Shown here: positions 20,365 to 32,077 of the stretch, piece by piece | Layout of the letters: every line of letters begins with the position of its first letter | Numbering within the stretch: the first letter of the stretch is position 1 | NCBI GenBank assembly: GCA_019828595.1 | Contig: JAHQRK010000023.1 | Coordinates: 806,001 to 870,000 of the forward strand | Origin: Aphanomyces cochlioides | Taxonomy: Eukaryota; Oomycota; Saprolegniomycetes; Saprolegniales; Verrucalvaceae | Direction: 5' to 3' | DNA length: 64,000 nucleotides | Position numbers and translations under genes: made by a program | The notes under the pieces: model-generated | What the model saw: the letters and a program-made list of their open reading frames with translations, nothing else | Database searches by the model: none | Told to the model about the DNA's origin: nothing

Positions 20365-21520
20365 CTAGCTCTTTGTCCTAAGAGTTCTCTCCCTCAGCTG
20401 GCTGTGGTGCAGATTGCTGAGGCTATGTATAAACTAGTCACTGAGCGTGAAGTTCTTGATGGAAGAGCTCATTAAGAGTAAGGTGATACTGTAAAACATG
20501 GAAAGAAACTTTTCGAGATGGGTTTCAAAGCGTGAGCAATGATATCACTCGCAAAGATGCGCCAACACGCTTGAGGAACGTGCTCATATGGAGATTGGTT
20601 GAATCCTGTAGCTCCTTGTCATCAACTATGGCACGACGAGCCCATGGTGGATCTCAACGAATTTGTTTACCAACTTGGTTCGTCGGGCTATCCAAGGCTA
20701 CACCAGTACACAACGCCGTGGTGTTGGTAGCTGTGGCAGACAAACACGCGACGACGGACAATCTCGTGTTCTCAGCGCTCAATTGCACGACAAGGTATTG
20801 TTTGGAGCCTGTAGTCTATGAGCTCTGGAGCGACCCCGCCCCTTGAAGTGATTGTGATGGGCAAATCTTGGATATATTGAAAAATCCGCGACTTGCTGTG
20901 ACGACTTCATTCACATCGCATCGCTGGCAAAGATGTGGCCATGGGTGTAACCATGCCAGCAAAAGATGTGGCTGGACTTCGGCATGGGATTGACCGTCCT
21001 CTGCACTTATAGTCCAAACCAGACGACTTTAAAACGCCCGAGACGACGCTCCAAACTACAGTCTGTACACGAGAGAGCCTCGTTTCGTTTTCGTTTCAAC
21101 GTGGAAATTCCTCAGCACCTCGCCCTGAACTTCACTCGAGCTTTGGAATCGAGGACGTCATTTCTCCGAATGCGGTCGAACACAGTCGAACACGCCATGG
21201 ATTGTTCCATGGATAATTCTTGTCATCAAAGACGCCCCCCTCAACTTTCTTTCCGCAGTGATAACTAGCCTTGCGGTATCGCGTGAATGAAGGGCATGGC
21301 CTCCACTCAAAGTTCCCCTCTGGTGGTCAAGCAACGATTTACAAAACACATTTTCGTATGGCAATGCCCATGGAATTCCCAAAATATGCGTCATTGCATG
21401 CTAAAAGTTCATGTCCAACGTCGGAAAGCTCGACCAATCACATGGCGGAATCCGTTTGCATCAACATACTGCATGTCGTCAACTTGCATTTGGCATTTTG
21501 TCGTTGAGAGCGCAAAAGAA
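20365..21520. other. Intergenic, no supported gene
   Basis: Small frames on both strands, none with a recognisable motif or supported by splice joins. The upstream region of MFS copy 3 lies at the right edge. Confidence 0.45.
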
Positions 21521-23080
21521 ATGCTGCGTCGCCTCCTTGAGCAGTACAAGGCGCTTGAGCACAATGTCCGCTTGACGTATTGGTACACGGGTATTTTCTG
21601 GGCGTGTCGAAGTATTATTTTGGACCAAGTGCTGGCCGGCTACGTCTTTGTCTTGACGGGATCCAATGAACCTGTCGGTATGGTCACGGGGATCAATGGC
21701 CTCGTGCGTATTATTGCTACCTTTCCCGCTGGATATGCCTCGGACCGCTTCCGCCGTGATACTGTGCTAAAATTTGCCGGTTCTTTGGGACTTGTCTGTG
21801 CCACGATGAGTTTGTCGGCGTATATTTCGGTAAGATCGACTGGAATATTGGTTTCCTCAATGGACAACATGGATAGGGACACATGCTGCTTCTCTACATT
21901 GCGTATGCGTGCTGGGGAGGCTATTTTGCCATCCAGCGACCCGCGACGGAAGCCCTCTTTGCGGATTCGATCCCGAATGGTGAACGCAGCGGTCCCATGA
22001 CGACCAAGTACATTTTGATGAATGTTGCGGGAGCTCTTGGACCAGTCGCTAGCATTATTTTCTTTTATGTTTACGGCGATACGTGGTCTCTCTCTGGACT
22101 TCAGATCGTCCTCTGTGGTGGTATGGTCCTTGGCATCCCAGCATTGATCTTGCTCTTCTTTTTCAACGACGATCTCGCGTATGAAAACCAAACGAAATTG
22201 GCCGTGCGATCGACACGCAGTCTCTCCGTCGTGGAAGAAGATGGAGAGATCATTGTACCGCAAGACAAGCAAAGTCCGACAGAGGAACGTGAAGCTTTGA
22301 TCAAGAAAGCCCAGGACGGTACGCGGAGTGATATTTATTCGATGAATTGATGGTCCATCTAGACGAAATCATGACGATCAATACGTTCTACTGCCTAGGG
22401 CCTCGCCATATTCCCATCATTCTCTTCGTTGCTGACTTTGTCATGTACAACGGCGCGGGCCTATCGATCAGTTTCTTTCCGCTCTTCTTCCAAAACGAAT
22501 ATGGTTTGACGCCAGCCCAAGTCAATATCTTGTTTGTCATCCAACCTGCGCTCATTGTTATTCTTACGTCCTTAACCAAACGCTATGCATCGTAGGACTG
22601 TCATGAATATCACAAAAGCTAAATGTCCTCGGTAGGGTCGTCGGCGATATTGAATCTGTCGTGGCCACGAGAATATTGGCGTCCCTCGTGCTTTGCTCCA
22701 TTTCATTTGCCAAGCCATTGTGGATAGAAATCACGCTCTTCTTGACACGGTACGCTTTTTGGTTGCATTTGCTGCTGCTGACTTGGATTAGAACTGCATT
22801 TATGCGTTGTTCGGCACCGCTTCGCGCGTCTATATTGATGGATCATGTGCCCAAGGAATGGCGTGGTCGATGGAACGCTCTGGAAGGCCTGACGATGTTT
22901 TGTTATTCTGGCAGCGCTGTCGCTGGTGGCTTCTTCATTGAACGTTATGGCTATCGCTTTTGCTTTTTCGTGTCGTCGCTCATCTTCCTCTCGGGCTTGA
23001 TGCTTGAATTGCTCCTTGTGCCGATCATTCGCAACGAGCGAAAATTCAAATTGGCTCGCCAAGCAGTCCCTGTGGTCTAA
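21521..23080 (+). CDS. MFS transporter copy 3 (complete, divergent)
   Basis: Exons 21521-21829, 21877-22318, 22363-22591, 22636-22749 and 22792-23080 give 461 codons. The first 309 coding bases match copies 1 and 2 exactly in length, which fixes the start at MLRRLLEQYK rather than at the longer frame beginning at 21287. MFS features are the loop signature PAGYASDRFRRDTVL, FADSIPNGERSGP, GPRHIPIILF and the Arg/Gly-rich RGRWNALEGL before the last membrane pair. It lacks two introns found in copy 2 (after CRS and after the DTW/DSWNL block), so intron loss or gain separates the copies. The middle loop is charged and different from copy 2. Substrate unknown. Confidence 0.9.
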
Positions 23081-25268
23081 ATGTCCTTGTATTTTGGACT
23101 CCAAGACATGCGTCTGCTGCTTTAGAAGTGATAGACTCTTTAATAGCTGATTACAAATTTCCCTCATTCCAAACAGTTTAGACTTTTATTGCGAGAATGT
23201 TTTCCAAGTCGCTGATCGATCAGAGCAGCGTCAGCAAGATATATCAAGGAGTAGGAACCATGAATATCATTTCCCGCAACAATAGGCCAAATGGCTCGTT
23301 TATGTTCCCTCTTTGCGCAGTTGCAATTCTTTGGTTGCGTTAGCGCGCTTGTCCATTTCTCTTAACATCGACGAGTGCAGTGCTTCGAAGAAAGTACGCC
23401 GGAGCATAGAAGAAACTCACTGTTTTCCCCATCTTGACTAATCTCCTTTACTGTTCGACAATTCTTTGCATGGCCTCGATTTGTCTCTTGTTGGGGCTTA
23501 CAAGATTTTGTTAGCCAACACAACTGTATCGTGGATGTAGGAGAATGGTCGTCGTCGTGGGCAATGGCTTTAGAATTGGAACTCACAGTTGGTGAAGGCC
23601 ATGCGATTTACTCGCTAAAAATAGAATCTTACAGCCAATCAAAAATCATTTCAACACTAAATCAATTGATTAGAAATAGTATTGTTGATTTGATACGAAT
23701 TTCCAGACCCCGTTCAATCGAATCACGCCGGCGGATCGATTCACCAATCGACGCCATTGGCTAATAAATATTTTGGGCGATTTTGATTGGCTGAATAACA
23801 TTTTAAAGAAAGTACAGTTCCCATGAGAGAAAGTACTTTTTTTCATTCATCCAATCTATTGGCGTGATTGGAGGTTGATACAAAAAACGAATCCAAATTG
23901 GGAAATTTCTAGCGAATCCACAATATAATATTACACTAATTTATGTTGTATAAAATAGTCTTATGTTATTTGCATGGATGAATTTTAAGTCGCCGGTGTA
24001 GCGCTCCGTCGGCTCTGCCTTCCCAGTCCATCATGAAGACGTTGCCGTGTACGAAAAGAGGTTTCATGATCAATTGAATCCATCGGACTCGCTAAAAACC
24101 TTTTTCTCTGTCTGCCACATAGAATCATTTTTCGAGGTGACTACCCAGGAGGATTGGAGTCGAACACGGAAACAAATTATCTCATGTGAAGTGCTTAGGC
24201 AGCTTTTTAGATCGGTGGTGATCATGCGCAGCGAGTCGCTTGAAGACGCTTGAGAGAGTACATAGCCGGAGGACTCGCCTGAGCATGCGTTCCAAGACTA
24301 TCTATTCTGAGAGGTCTTGAAATGTCATTGATTGGATAAAAAGATGCCAAGTCCAATTTCATCGTCATTTCTGCTTTTGTCTTGGAAGCCCCGTCGTGGA
24401 CGAGTTGAGTACAAGAGGACGACAGAGCTCATGATGAAGCCATGCTCGTTGCGGTGCTAATGGAATATGTTCGAGTGCAAGAAGATGAGAGAACCCATCA
24501 TAATGACATGGATGTGTTAGGAGTATCACTGTGTCGACCCAACGAAAGCAACTGCCCACCACATCATTGGCTAAAAGAGTGCAAAGAACGTCACACTGGT
24601 CGCGCAATTGCACCCTCTCGCACGTCCAACTTGTAAGTGTCTCTCGACTTGTCAAGAGTCAGCGAGAATCATTTCGGGGACGGCTTGCATCCTCAAACTC
24701 CTCGAGGTATCATAAAGCTTCAGCTTGCTCGGCTTGGAAGCGTGCGATTTTCGAAACGGGTTCAACGTCGACATAATCACCGCATGGGGATGACGTCGTC
24801 GCGATGCGTTGCACGCATTGGTCGCTGGTTAAAAAAGTTGCAAGCGCCTTTTTGGTTGTTCTCTTGTGCATGTCTCGCGTGTCGCTCGACCAGAGATAGA
24901 CAAGACACGATCGCGCGCCAGTAGATTATCCATGTCCATGGCCTCTTGCATGCATATAGCTGGGGCGCGGCGGGACGTCATCCATGCGTCGCGATTGTGG
25001 CGTGTGACACCCCTGTCGCTTGGTATACCAAGCATCCCTCGACTAAGCTTGACTTGAAATTTGTATACCAGATGATGAGTCGGTGCCTGCGTTTGTGATT
25101 TTTCAATGAATTTTTGCAAAAAATTTCGAATTTTTACGAAATTTGCCATTTTTTCAATAATTTTCCAACCACCTGGTGGAAATTAATTTGGAGTCAGGTC
25201 AGCTCGCAGTTTCAACCACTTGGATGCCATTCCACTAAAGTCAACCTCGACCTCAACCGTCCTCCAGC
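23081..25268. other. Intergenic, AT-rich, no supported gene
   Basis: Long spacer with CCAAT-like and AT-rich words around 23640-23990 and TTTCGAAAA-type words at 25100-25160. Frames of 60-100 codons occur on both strands around 24365-25150, but none has a motif and none joins to another. A small unknown gene cannot be excluded. Confidence 0.45.
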
Positions 25269-26222
25269 ATGTGGAGCTTCGTGAACTGGACGAACCGCGT
25301 CTACTTCTCCATCATGACGTGCGCCTACTACATTGAATGCTTCTACGTCTTCGTGTGGCAAGCGTTTGAATGCCCGACATGGCACAAGTACACGGAACTT
25401 GGGACGCTGTCCCATGCAATCTACGGGCAGATCTTGCTCTGCCGGGACGACGACACGGGCGAAAATGTTGCCATCAAGCGCACGAAAGCCATCAATTGCA
25501 AGTTTCATCGACCCGTCTTTGCAAATGCGCTCCAGAATTTCGTCGTCTACGAAGATATTGAAGTCGAGCGCACGATCCTCCGCACACTCAATCAAACGCA
25601 TGGTGGCCATCCACATATCTTGAAATTGCGCGAAGATTTTCTCGCGAATGGATGCCACAATTTTGTCCTGGAATATTGCCCAAAAGGAGACCTCCTCGAT
25701 CTCCTCCTGGATCAGAAACGATTCTCGGTGGCGACCACCCGCACGTATTTTCACCAGATTGCGTCGGCTGTCCACTTCATGCATGAATGTGGCTACGCAC
25801 ATCGCGATCTGTCGTTTGAAAACGTCTTTTTAGATGCGAACAACCAGTGCAAACTTGGCGATTTTGGTCTCGCGATTGCAACCACGGCAAGACCGCGACA
25901 TATCGCCGGCAAGTCATCATACGCAGCGCCTGAAGTTTACCTCGGGAAGCCTTACGGACCAGCTCAAGCCGACATTTGGTCGCTTGGAATGATCTTATTT
26001 ATCATGCTCACGGGTGATCCACTTGTTGAAAAAGCGATTGAATCGAATGCGAAGTACCAAGCGCTGGCTCGCTCTGGCGTCGTCCAAGTCATTGAATCCA
26101 ACCCGACATGGCGACCGCTCGTGCCGCCCGAGTGCTTCGACTTGCTGTCTAAAATGCTTCGTATTGACCCTGACGAACGTATCTCGATGGATGAAGTCAT
26201 GGCCCATTCCTTCCTGTTGTAA
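25269..26222 (+). CDS. Serine/threonine protein kinase, single exon
   Basis: The 317-aa protein is one kinase domain with a short N-terminal hydrophobic lead. Visible hallmarks are a degenerate Gly loop (GTLSHAIYG), the ATP-anchoring Lys in VAIKR, the helix C Glu in IEVERTIL, the catalytic loop HRDLSFENV, the Mg-binding DFG in GDFGLA, the APE motif as APEVYLG, and DIWSLGMILF. It ends with the helix I region PDERISMDEV. The catalytic residues are complete, so an active cytosolic kinase is likely. It lacks a regulatory domain, as do many members of the expanded oomycete kinomes (family knowledge). A 67-bp copy of its ATP-site region lies at 28218. Confidence 0.92.
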   Translation: MWSFVNWTNRVYFSIMTCAYYIECFYVFVWQAFECPTWHKYTELGTLSHAIYGQILLCRDDDTGENVAIKRTKAINCKFHRPVFANALQNFVVYEDIEVERTILRTLNQTHGGHPHILKLREDFLANGCHNFVLEYCPKGDLLDLLLDQKRFSVATTRTYFHQIASAVHFMHECGYAHRDLSFENVFLDANNQCKLGDFGLAIATTARPRHIAGKSSYAAPEVYLGKPYGPAQADIWSLGMILFIMLTGDPLVEKAIESNAKYQALARSGVVQVIESNPTWRPLVPPECFDLLSKMLRIDPDERISMDEVMAHSFLL

Positions 26223-26852
26223 CTTGCTATCTATTTATCATGTAATTGTTTAATGTGAAGTGCGTCTTGTTGCTTGATCTGCGCCGCGCTTGGCTTTTTC
26301 AATGCAGGAAGAGCACACGTACAGGCTCTTCATGCAGCGAGGAACCGCTCGACTCAGTGTGACTTGCAACGCTTCTTCAAAGAAGAAAGGCACAGCAGGA
26401 TGCGACAAACAGTTCTCGACGTTGCGACATCGAATGTGAGCAACTTGAGGTTCATAATGTTCTTTGTCTGCCACGACGCAACGATGTAATCCGAGCAACG
26501 ACAAGGAGCTGTTGGTCACATGCAGAGGATCGACAGCGCTTTAGCTTTTGTGTAGCTGTGGCTCAATGCGTCGTCAATTTCATCGCAAAACGACATGGAA
26601 GATCTCGAGGACATGAGCTCAGGTTAGCTTCAGTTGACGATCTTCACAGGATCGTTCAGAGCTTGCGTAAAGAGGAGGATGGCTAGAGGAGGAATTGCAA
26701 TCGAGCAAACTCTGGGTTCCTCTCGGGTTGTGAGCATGATTTGTCTCCTCGAAGCCAAGTCTGCATGATGATCCTTTCAACGACCTCACAGTTTGATTCA
26801 AGTTTAATGCTTTGGTTGACAAATTTAATCACTTGAGCATTGGCGACGCGAT
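26223..26852. other. Intergenic between convergent kinase and TMEM53-like genes
   Basis: Contains the 3' ends of both genes and short frames without features. Confidence 0.5.
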
Positions 26853-27641
26853 TTAGAGCTTGCTCGTTTCGCCAACAAGTTGGAGCCCTTTCTCGTCTCG
26901 GCGAACGACGTACTCATTGAGAAATCTCTCCACGGCGTCGACATACACGTCAGGTTTCTCCATGTAATGCGCCACGTGCTTGGACGTTTCAAAGTCCACC
27001 TTCTCGACTTTTGTCTTGAGCTTGTTGGCCGACTCGATTGCATGTTCGACATGATCAGGACCAATTGTCGTGTCTGCAGACGAGTAGAGGAAGAGCTTTG
27101 GGATTGCAGCGTCGCGCTCGATGAAGCGTTGGAAGCTCACTTCGAGGGGAATATTTTGGCCAAAAGCGAGCTGGACAAACCTCGCATAAGCTGGCATGGC
27201 GACTGAGAAGAAAGCAGCCATGGCTTGGCGCATGACGGGATTTGTCATGGACGCAGCCAAGGCGACACCTGAATTCGACATGTCGTCGGGTCGATTCATA
27301 GCCGAGTCTAGAATGATCGACGGGACGCGAAATGGCATGCCAGCGCGGACCAAGTGATTTTCAAAGCAGTACCAAGACCAGCAGCCGCCGTTCGACATGA
27401 GGTGGGGCACGATCACGAGAGGTTCATTTGGTTCTTGCGCCGTTGTCTTGTCGAGCCATGTCTTGAACGCGTGGAAGGATTTCGTGTGGACTTGCGTCTC
27501 GGGAAGAAACATGTCAGTCGAGTTGCACAAGAGGGTGAACGTTGGGTAGCCGAGCGATTCGTACAAGCCGGCATACTTTTGAACCACGCGGGGTTTGCCA
27601 TTGAGCCAGCTACACACCAAGACAATCGGACGAGCTCCCAT
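26853..27641 (-). CDS. TMEM53/DUF829-family alpha/beta-hydrolase-like protein
   Basis: From the Met at 27641 (MGARPIVLVCSWLNG) the protein has 262 aa; an in-frame Met 18 codons upstream is also possible. The opening beta strand and WLNGKPRVVQKYAGLY match the TMEM53/DUF829 family, in which the usual hydrolase elbow is replaced. A central LVIVPHLMSNGG aligns with the family's nucleophile-elbow region (HxxSNGG). LFLYSSADTTIGPDHVEHA carries the acidic residue and SKHVAHY the His of a putative triad. Vertebrate TMEM53 is nuclear-membrane associated, but enzymatic activity in the family is unproven. The gene is single exon and convergent with the kinase upstream. Confidence 0.8.
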   Translation of the reverse strand: MGARPIVLVCSWLNGKPRVVQKYAGLYESLGYPTFTLLCNSTDMFLPETQVHTKSFHAFKTWLDKTTAQEPNEPLVIVPHLMSNGGCWSWYCFENHLVRAGMPFRVPSIILDSAMNRPDDMSNSGVALAASMTNPVMRQAMAAFFSVAMPAYARFVQLAFGQNIPLEVSFQRFIERDAAIPKLFLYSSADTTIGPDHVEHAIESANKLKTKVEKVDFETSKHVAHYMEKPDVYVDAVERFLNEYVVRRDEKGLQLVGETSKL

Positions 27642-27695
27642 CGATACAAGACAACGCAAGTTTGGAAATGACAACCAACTCGTTGGCATGACCAA

Positions 27696-28217
27696 AAGAG
27701 ACGTTGGCGCATGTCGTTCAAACTGGGGCTCAAAGATGCGTCAAGATGCAATCTTTGGAGTACAACGTCATCTCAAATCGAATGCAGCGTCTGCGCCACT
27801 GGGTTGCAATGTGAACCCATGACAAGGTAGAGGAAGGAGTAAGCTGGCGAATGTCCGCTGAAGAGTTCCGTCACGACAGAATCGAGGGCTCTATTTGTCA
27901 GATGCGGACATGAACGCAGGTCCTTGCCACCCATGCATATCGTCGTCTCTGGAAGATTGAACCTTAATCAATGGAAGACAACTACGAAGTTCAAACTCTG
28001 GCGGTGTCATTTGCAAAGATGTCGTCGGTGTTGTGCATACGACACCGGCAACCCAAATGTGTCGGACTGAACGAGGTGAGGAGCAATAGCAGTTCATGTT
28101 GTTTGTGATGCACATGTTCATCCGAAATCACTCTGTTCAGCGACTTCATGCCTCCTTGGAAGTATACCATCACTGGAGGATTCCCTGCGCTGTGCACTGT
28201 GGTCAAATCGAAGGCAA
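27696..28217. other. Intergenic, no supported gene
   Basis: 5' flank of the TMEM53-like gene; short frames only. Confidence 0.45.
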
Positions 28218-28284
28218 ACGGGCAGATCTTGCTCTGCCGGGACGACGATACGGGCGAAAATGAAGCCATCAAGCGCACGAAAGC
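28218..28284 (+). pseudogene. 67-bp stray copy of the kinase ATP-binding region
   Basis: Bases 28218-28284 match 25423-25489 of the intact kinase at 64 of 67 positions (one C/T change and a two-base change that turns VAIKR into EAIKR). The similarity stops abruptly on both sides. The piece encodes GQILLCRDDDTGEN on the same strand but has no start or continuation, so it is a dead fragment of a local duplication or templated repair event. Confidence 0.85.
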
Positions 28285-28894
28285 ACGAACATGTCTGTAG
28301 CACCTCGAGATATCGGAGGGTCAGGAGGACAATTCCGCGGTTCAAACTCCGGACCCAGACATTTCATTTATAAGGCCATCAGTCTTTTGTCGAGGACATG
28401 GCAAAGCTAATGAGAATGTGCTGGCCTGGAGGATAAAAGATGCATGTTGTTGGCGAAATCAATGATAGTTCGTGTCGGCTTTGACCAGCATTGTCGTTCG
28501 TCGTCGGTACTTTGTTATCAGCGGAGGATTGAACCTGAAGTAAATGGGCATACAAGAACCGTGCCGAGGTCACGCTTTGGACCATGTAGTACGAGCAAGT
28601 CCAGGGCAGTCGGGAATCAAAACGAATACGCCAGTAGCCTCCAATGCACTTGGATTTGCTTAGAGTTTTCGCAGAGATCCTCGTCAACTCCTCCGAACTT
28701 CTTGATTCCTTTAGTGGCTTCAATGATTGCTGACTCTCATGAGCTACGGAGAGCGGCGTCCAGCCCGCGCTTTGCCCAACACGATGTGGAACTGGCGAAA
28801 CTGTTGCAGGGTGGAGCTGATCCAAGTGAAACCGATTATCCGGATGGAAGATTTGTCGTCCGGATAATCGGCCCAGAACGATGGTTGTCCAAAG
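28285..28894. other. Intergenic with promoter-proximal inverted repeat
   Basis: Short overlapping frames on both strands (28379-28917) lack recognisable motifs. One minus frame around 28450-28760 reads smoothly but could not be identified. The last 60 bases hold the inverted repeat listed separately. Confidence 0.4.
28833..28870. promoter_or_regulatory. 12-bp inverted repeat 25 bp upstream of the Vma12-like ATG
   Basis: Perfect arms CGATTATCCGGA and TCCGGATAATCG around a 14-base centre. The same 9-bp core (TCCGGATAA) forms an inverted repeat upstream of the PIG-N start at 57135-57161. A regulatory role is inference. Confidence 0.45.
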
Positions 28895-29513
28895 ATGGAG
28901 TTGGTGTGGGAAGGTGATGAGTCCAAGGAGTCCGTGGCGCTTGACAACGCCGTCGCGTATTTAAAGAAGGCCCAGGCCTCCAGTGGCAAGTCCATTCGCG
29001 CCTTGCTCCAAGGCGCATCCATCCAAGCCGCTCCAAATTCAGGTTTGTTCATCAATCTCTCGGCTTTGTAAAGTCAATGGAAGACGTATAGATTCGGCAA
29101 TCAATGCCAAGCGCGCCAAGTATTTATCCGCACGACGACAATATCTCCAGCGTATTCAAGATGAAAAGGAATACAACCAAATGCTTGGATCGATCTCCAA
29201 GCCAAAGCGTGACCACGAAATGCAGAAAGAAATGAAATCGGTCACCCAACACGTCTCCATCGGTCTCAACATGATTGCCGCCATGGCGACAGCATTCTTC
29301 GTGGCGTATTATGTCGCCCGCACAGTCACGCAAGATGAAACCACGGTATTCACTAGCTTTCATGTGGCACTCAAGTGTTGAACAAACTTGTAGAAACTGC
29401 TCGCTGGCCTCGCTGGCGCAATTGCTATGATGATGGTTGAAATGGTTCTCTACATGGCTCGGGCTACCAAGCAAGAAGAGCTCGCTCGTATCGCTCGCGA
29501 AAAAGACACGTAA
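28895..29513 (+). CDS. Vma12/TMEM199-like V-ATPase assembly factor
   Basis: Exons 28895-29042, 29092-29345 and 29394-29513 give 173 aa. The layout matches Vma12 (yeast Vph2) and TMEM199: an N-terminal charged helical region, a Lys/Arg-rich stretch with RQYLQRIQDEKEYNQML, then two close membrane spans (NMIAAMATAFFVAYYVART and LLAGLAGAIAMMMVEMVLY) and a short charged tail. The protein resides in the endoplasmic reticulum and helps assemble the V0 sector of the vacuolar ATPase (family knowledge). The start is the first ATG in frame; an ATG 14 bases upstream is in another frame. Both introns are about 48 bp with GT-AG ends. Confidence 0.82.
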
Positions 29514-30560
29514 CTTTAACTCGACTGCATACTATGGCATTTCATAATGATGGGGAGCGAGGTCAGACTTTGGAATACAGGGAACACGCGACTGTTTTGC
29601 AACCAGGTTTTCTACCGAGGCGAGCTCTCCAGTATGCTCTAGAGTTCTCAATTAGAAACTGGAGCCAACGCAGGCCTTCATAAACCACACCAGGCTAGAG
29701 GGAAGGCCAAGAGAGACGCCGTGGCCTTTGTGTATGTCGTTCGCGATGTCAAATTGGCATTAACTCTCGCGAACGTTTGTCCTTCGAGTTGTTTCGGCAA
29801 TTCAACGTCTAATGACCGTTTTACTCAATTTACCTTCTAGGTTAAATTAAAATAAATAATTTATTGGCGTGAAAGTTCACGAGCCACGTTAAGTCGACTC
29901 GACTCTTGGACTCTCTGATCATTCCACGTGTAGCTCCATACTGTTTAGAAGAGTCCCCGCATCCCTTGTAATTCTCGTCCCATTTCGTTGCAACTTGATA
30001 TGGCGGTACATGCGACGACTCAATCGCAGGGGTAAACTCGCCATGATGCCGCTAATGTCATCAGCGCATTCCACGTTGCAGCAACAGGAAATATGTCAAT
30101 ACATCCTTTCAGGTTGACTCTCAATGTCTTGAGAGACCTCCGACAACCTTCCAGCTTGATCTGAAGGTAGCGTCAAAAGGGGTTCGTGGTGTGATTCCTG
30201 GCATTCTAATCTTAGCAACGATTTTCCAAAGCTCGCGAGTCGTAAATCGCCACGGGGAAGCTGCCACGCCTCTCGATAGAGAATGTGCTATCTCTTCGCT
30301 CTTTCTCGTCACCGAATACCACTGCGAATGCCGACCAAACTGTCAATGAACTTGTAGTTGGATTGACGAGTTTAACCTAAAAATAGGTTTTAGATTACGT
30401 TTTTCAAAATAACCGTCAACCAGTTGGGGAGTTTACATACATTCTTTATAGAATGATGGTATAACCTACAATCCACCGAGGGTATCGGAATGTATGTCGT
30501 GTTACAAGTCGACAAGTGGTCAACCATCTTGTTTTTTGACCGCAAGCCCAAACGTCATCC
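29514..30560. other. Intergenic, no supported gene
   Basis: About 1 kb without a convincing frame; it includes AT-rich words (29830-29870) and a short imperfect inverted repeat around TCGCGA at 29733-29780. Confidence 0.5.
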
Positions 30561-31247
30561 ATGTTGCAGCGAGCTTTGAAGCGTTCCCGCAGTGAAAACC
30601 ACGAGATTCCAGCAAGGCTAGAGATATTTACGACGCCAGAGCTCATGGAGATCGTGACGGCATTTCAAAATGGCATTCCGCACGACATGACGGTCTTTCT
30701 CGTCTTTGATCCCAAGCGTCTTCGATCGCGAAAGCTCGAAGATGGCCACGGATTCAATATGCAGCGAGTCCACGAAACCATTGCCAAGTGGCTAGACCAG
30801 TTTGGCTACAGCCGTCTTCCGAAATTGTTCCGTGCATTGGCGTACATGCGATACCTCGTCGTGGTCGATGCGATCTACTACAACCAAATGGTACTGGCCA
30901 AGTACCTCCACGACACGTTTGACCTCTCGACCATACAAGGCAACTTTCTCGACCTCGCAGTGCATTTGAACAACTTGCGGATGCTGGAATTCCTCCACGC
31001 GTGTGGATGCCAAGGATGCACAACCGATGCCATGGACACCGCGGCGAAGAATGGACATTTGGACATGGTGCAATTTCTACACACGCATCGAAGCGAAGGC
31101 TGCACAAGCCATGGACTCGCTCTCGCTACCATTCATGGACACAACGACGTCGTGTTGTATCTACGACAACACGGCTTGGCGGACTACGAGAAAGATTGGC
31201 TCAAGCGAGCGCTTGTGCGAAAACACTGTAAACCAATATCTACTTGA
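30561..31247 (+). CDS. Ankyrin-repeat protein
   Basis: A single-exon 228-aa protein. The N-terminal 95 residues (TPELMEIVTAFQNGIP, then a basic patch) are of unknown fold. The C-terminal half holds degenerate ankyrin-type repeats: NFLDLAVHLNNLRMLEFLHA, then MDTAAKNGHLDMVQFLHTH and GLALATIHGHNDVVLYLRQ, each with the AA..GH.D.V..L spacing. Proteins of this kind form large families in Saprolegniales (family knowledge). Partner and role are unknown. No membrane span or signal peptide. Confidence 0.75.
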   Translation: MLQRALKRSRSENHEIPARLEIFTTPELMEIVTAFQNGIPHDMTVFLVFDPKRLRSRKLEDGHGFNMQRVHETIAKWLDQFGYSRLPKLFRALAYMRYLVVVDAIYYNQMVLAKYLHDTFDLSTIQGNFLDLAVHLNNLRMLEFLHACGCQGCTTDAMDTAAKNGHLDMVQFLHTHRSEGCTSHGLALATIHGHNDVVLYLRQHGLADYEKDWLKRALVRKHCKPIST

Positions 31248-32077
31248 ATATCAAAGTTATCAACGTATCAATGTCATGGCGCGCCGCCGTCGAGCTTGGC
31301 AGCTCATTTCTTGCGCCAAACCAGTGCGGAGGTCTTCTGCTGCGTTCATCGAAAGGTCACGCCGGGCTGCCCTCGCTGTGACCTAGTGCTAGCTTTGCAA
31401 GCGCAGACGGCATTGCTCGGATCATGAAGTCCCTCTGAATTGATGCCAACCATCCTGGAATGGCAGCAACTTGACCATGGAGACTCTAGAGAGAATAGTT
31501 GGTGGTGGTCAATGTCCTTTCGTCGTCCTCCAACTTCATAAAACCTCGCCATTCTGGTCGCACCGGTGGCGGCACGATGGACAGATCTCTCGAGATTTGT
31601 TTGAGCAACGTGGCGTCAAGGCGAGCAACGTGGCGACTCCTTCGTCTGGTCGATGAGAAACCGACTGGGAGGACCAGACTTGTGGTACATATCAGTCGCG
31701 GCGAGCTCCAGAACGAGCTCCAAGTCGTTTACGCCGCCAGTTTGGATCGGACGGACGAGCTTTTGGCGGCGACGACTCTTTCGAATCGATGATGCCATAC
31801 CTGGCCTGGATAGCATTGGTGAAGGCTGCTATCGGGTGCTTACTGCCGTCATGAATGAACTTCGCGATAGAGTTTTGCTTTGGGCTCATCCAGAGAGCGA
31901 TTAGCAACCAAGTGCTGCATGAAGTCGCTGATGTTGGCGTATGCAAAGGCCGCGAAGTGCAGCGTGAGGACGGCAAACATCGCAAACGCTTGCGCCCCCC
32001 GCTGTCAGCGCTTCAGGAATGAGTTCCATCGAGAGGACCTAATTATCTCATGGAAACAACACCAGAGTCAGATGAAG
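31248..32077. other. Intergenic, possible exon remnants
   Basis: On the minus strand, pieces such as FAVLTLHFAAFAYANISDF (near 31960) and a Pro-rich PPPVRPEWRGFMKLEDDE (near 31560) read like protein, but stops separate them and no splice path was found. They may be remains of an unidentified gene. They do not align with 14-3-3. Confidence 0.35.

Noticed and set aside
21287..22000. 237-codon frame as the start of MFS copy 3
   Set aside because: Exon lengths of copies 1 and 2 place the start at 21521; the extra N-terminus has no counterpart and the frame runs through an intron.
25212..25802. 196-codon minus frame over the kinase
   Set aside because: Complement of an intact kinase coding strand; no motif of its own.
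28332..28352. GGTTCAAACTCCGG, tRNA-like T-loop
   Set aside because: The stem does not pair and no cloverleaf can be formed upstream.
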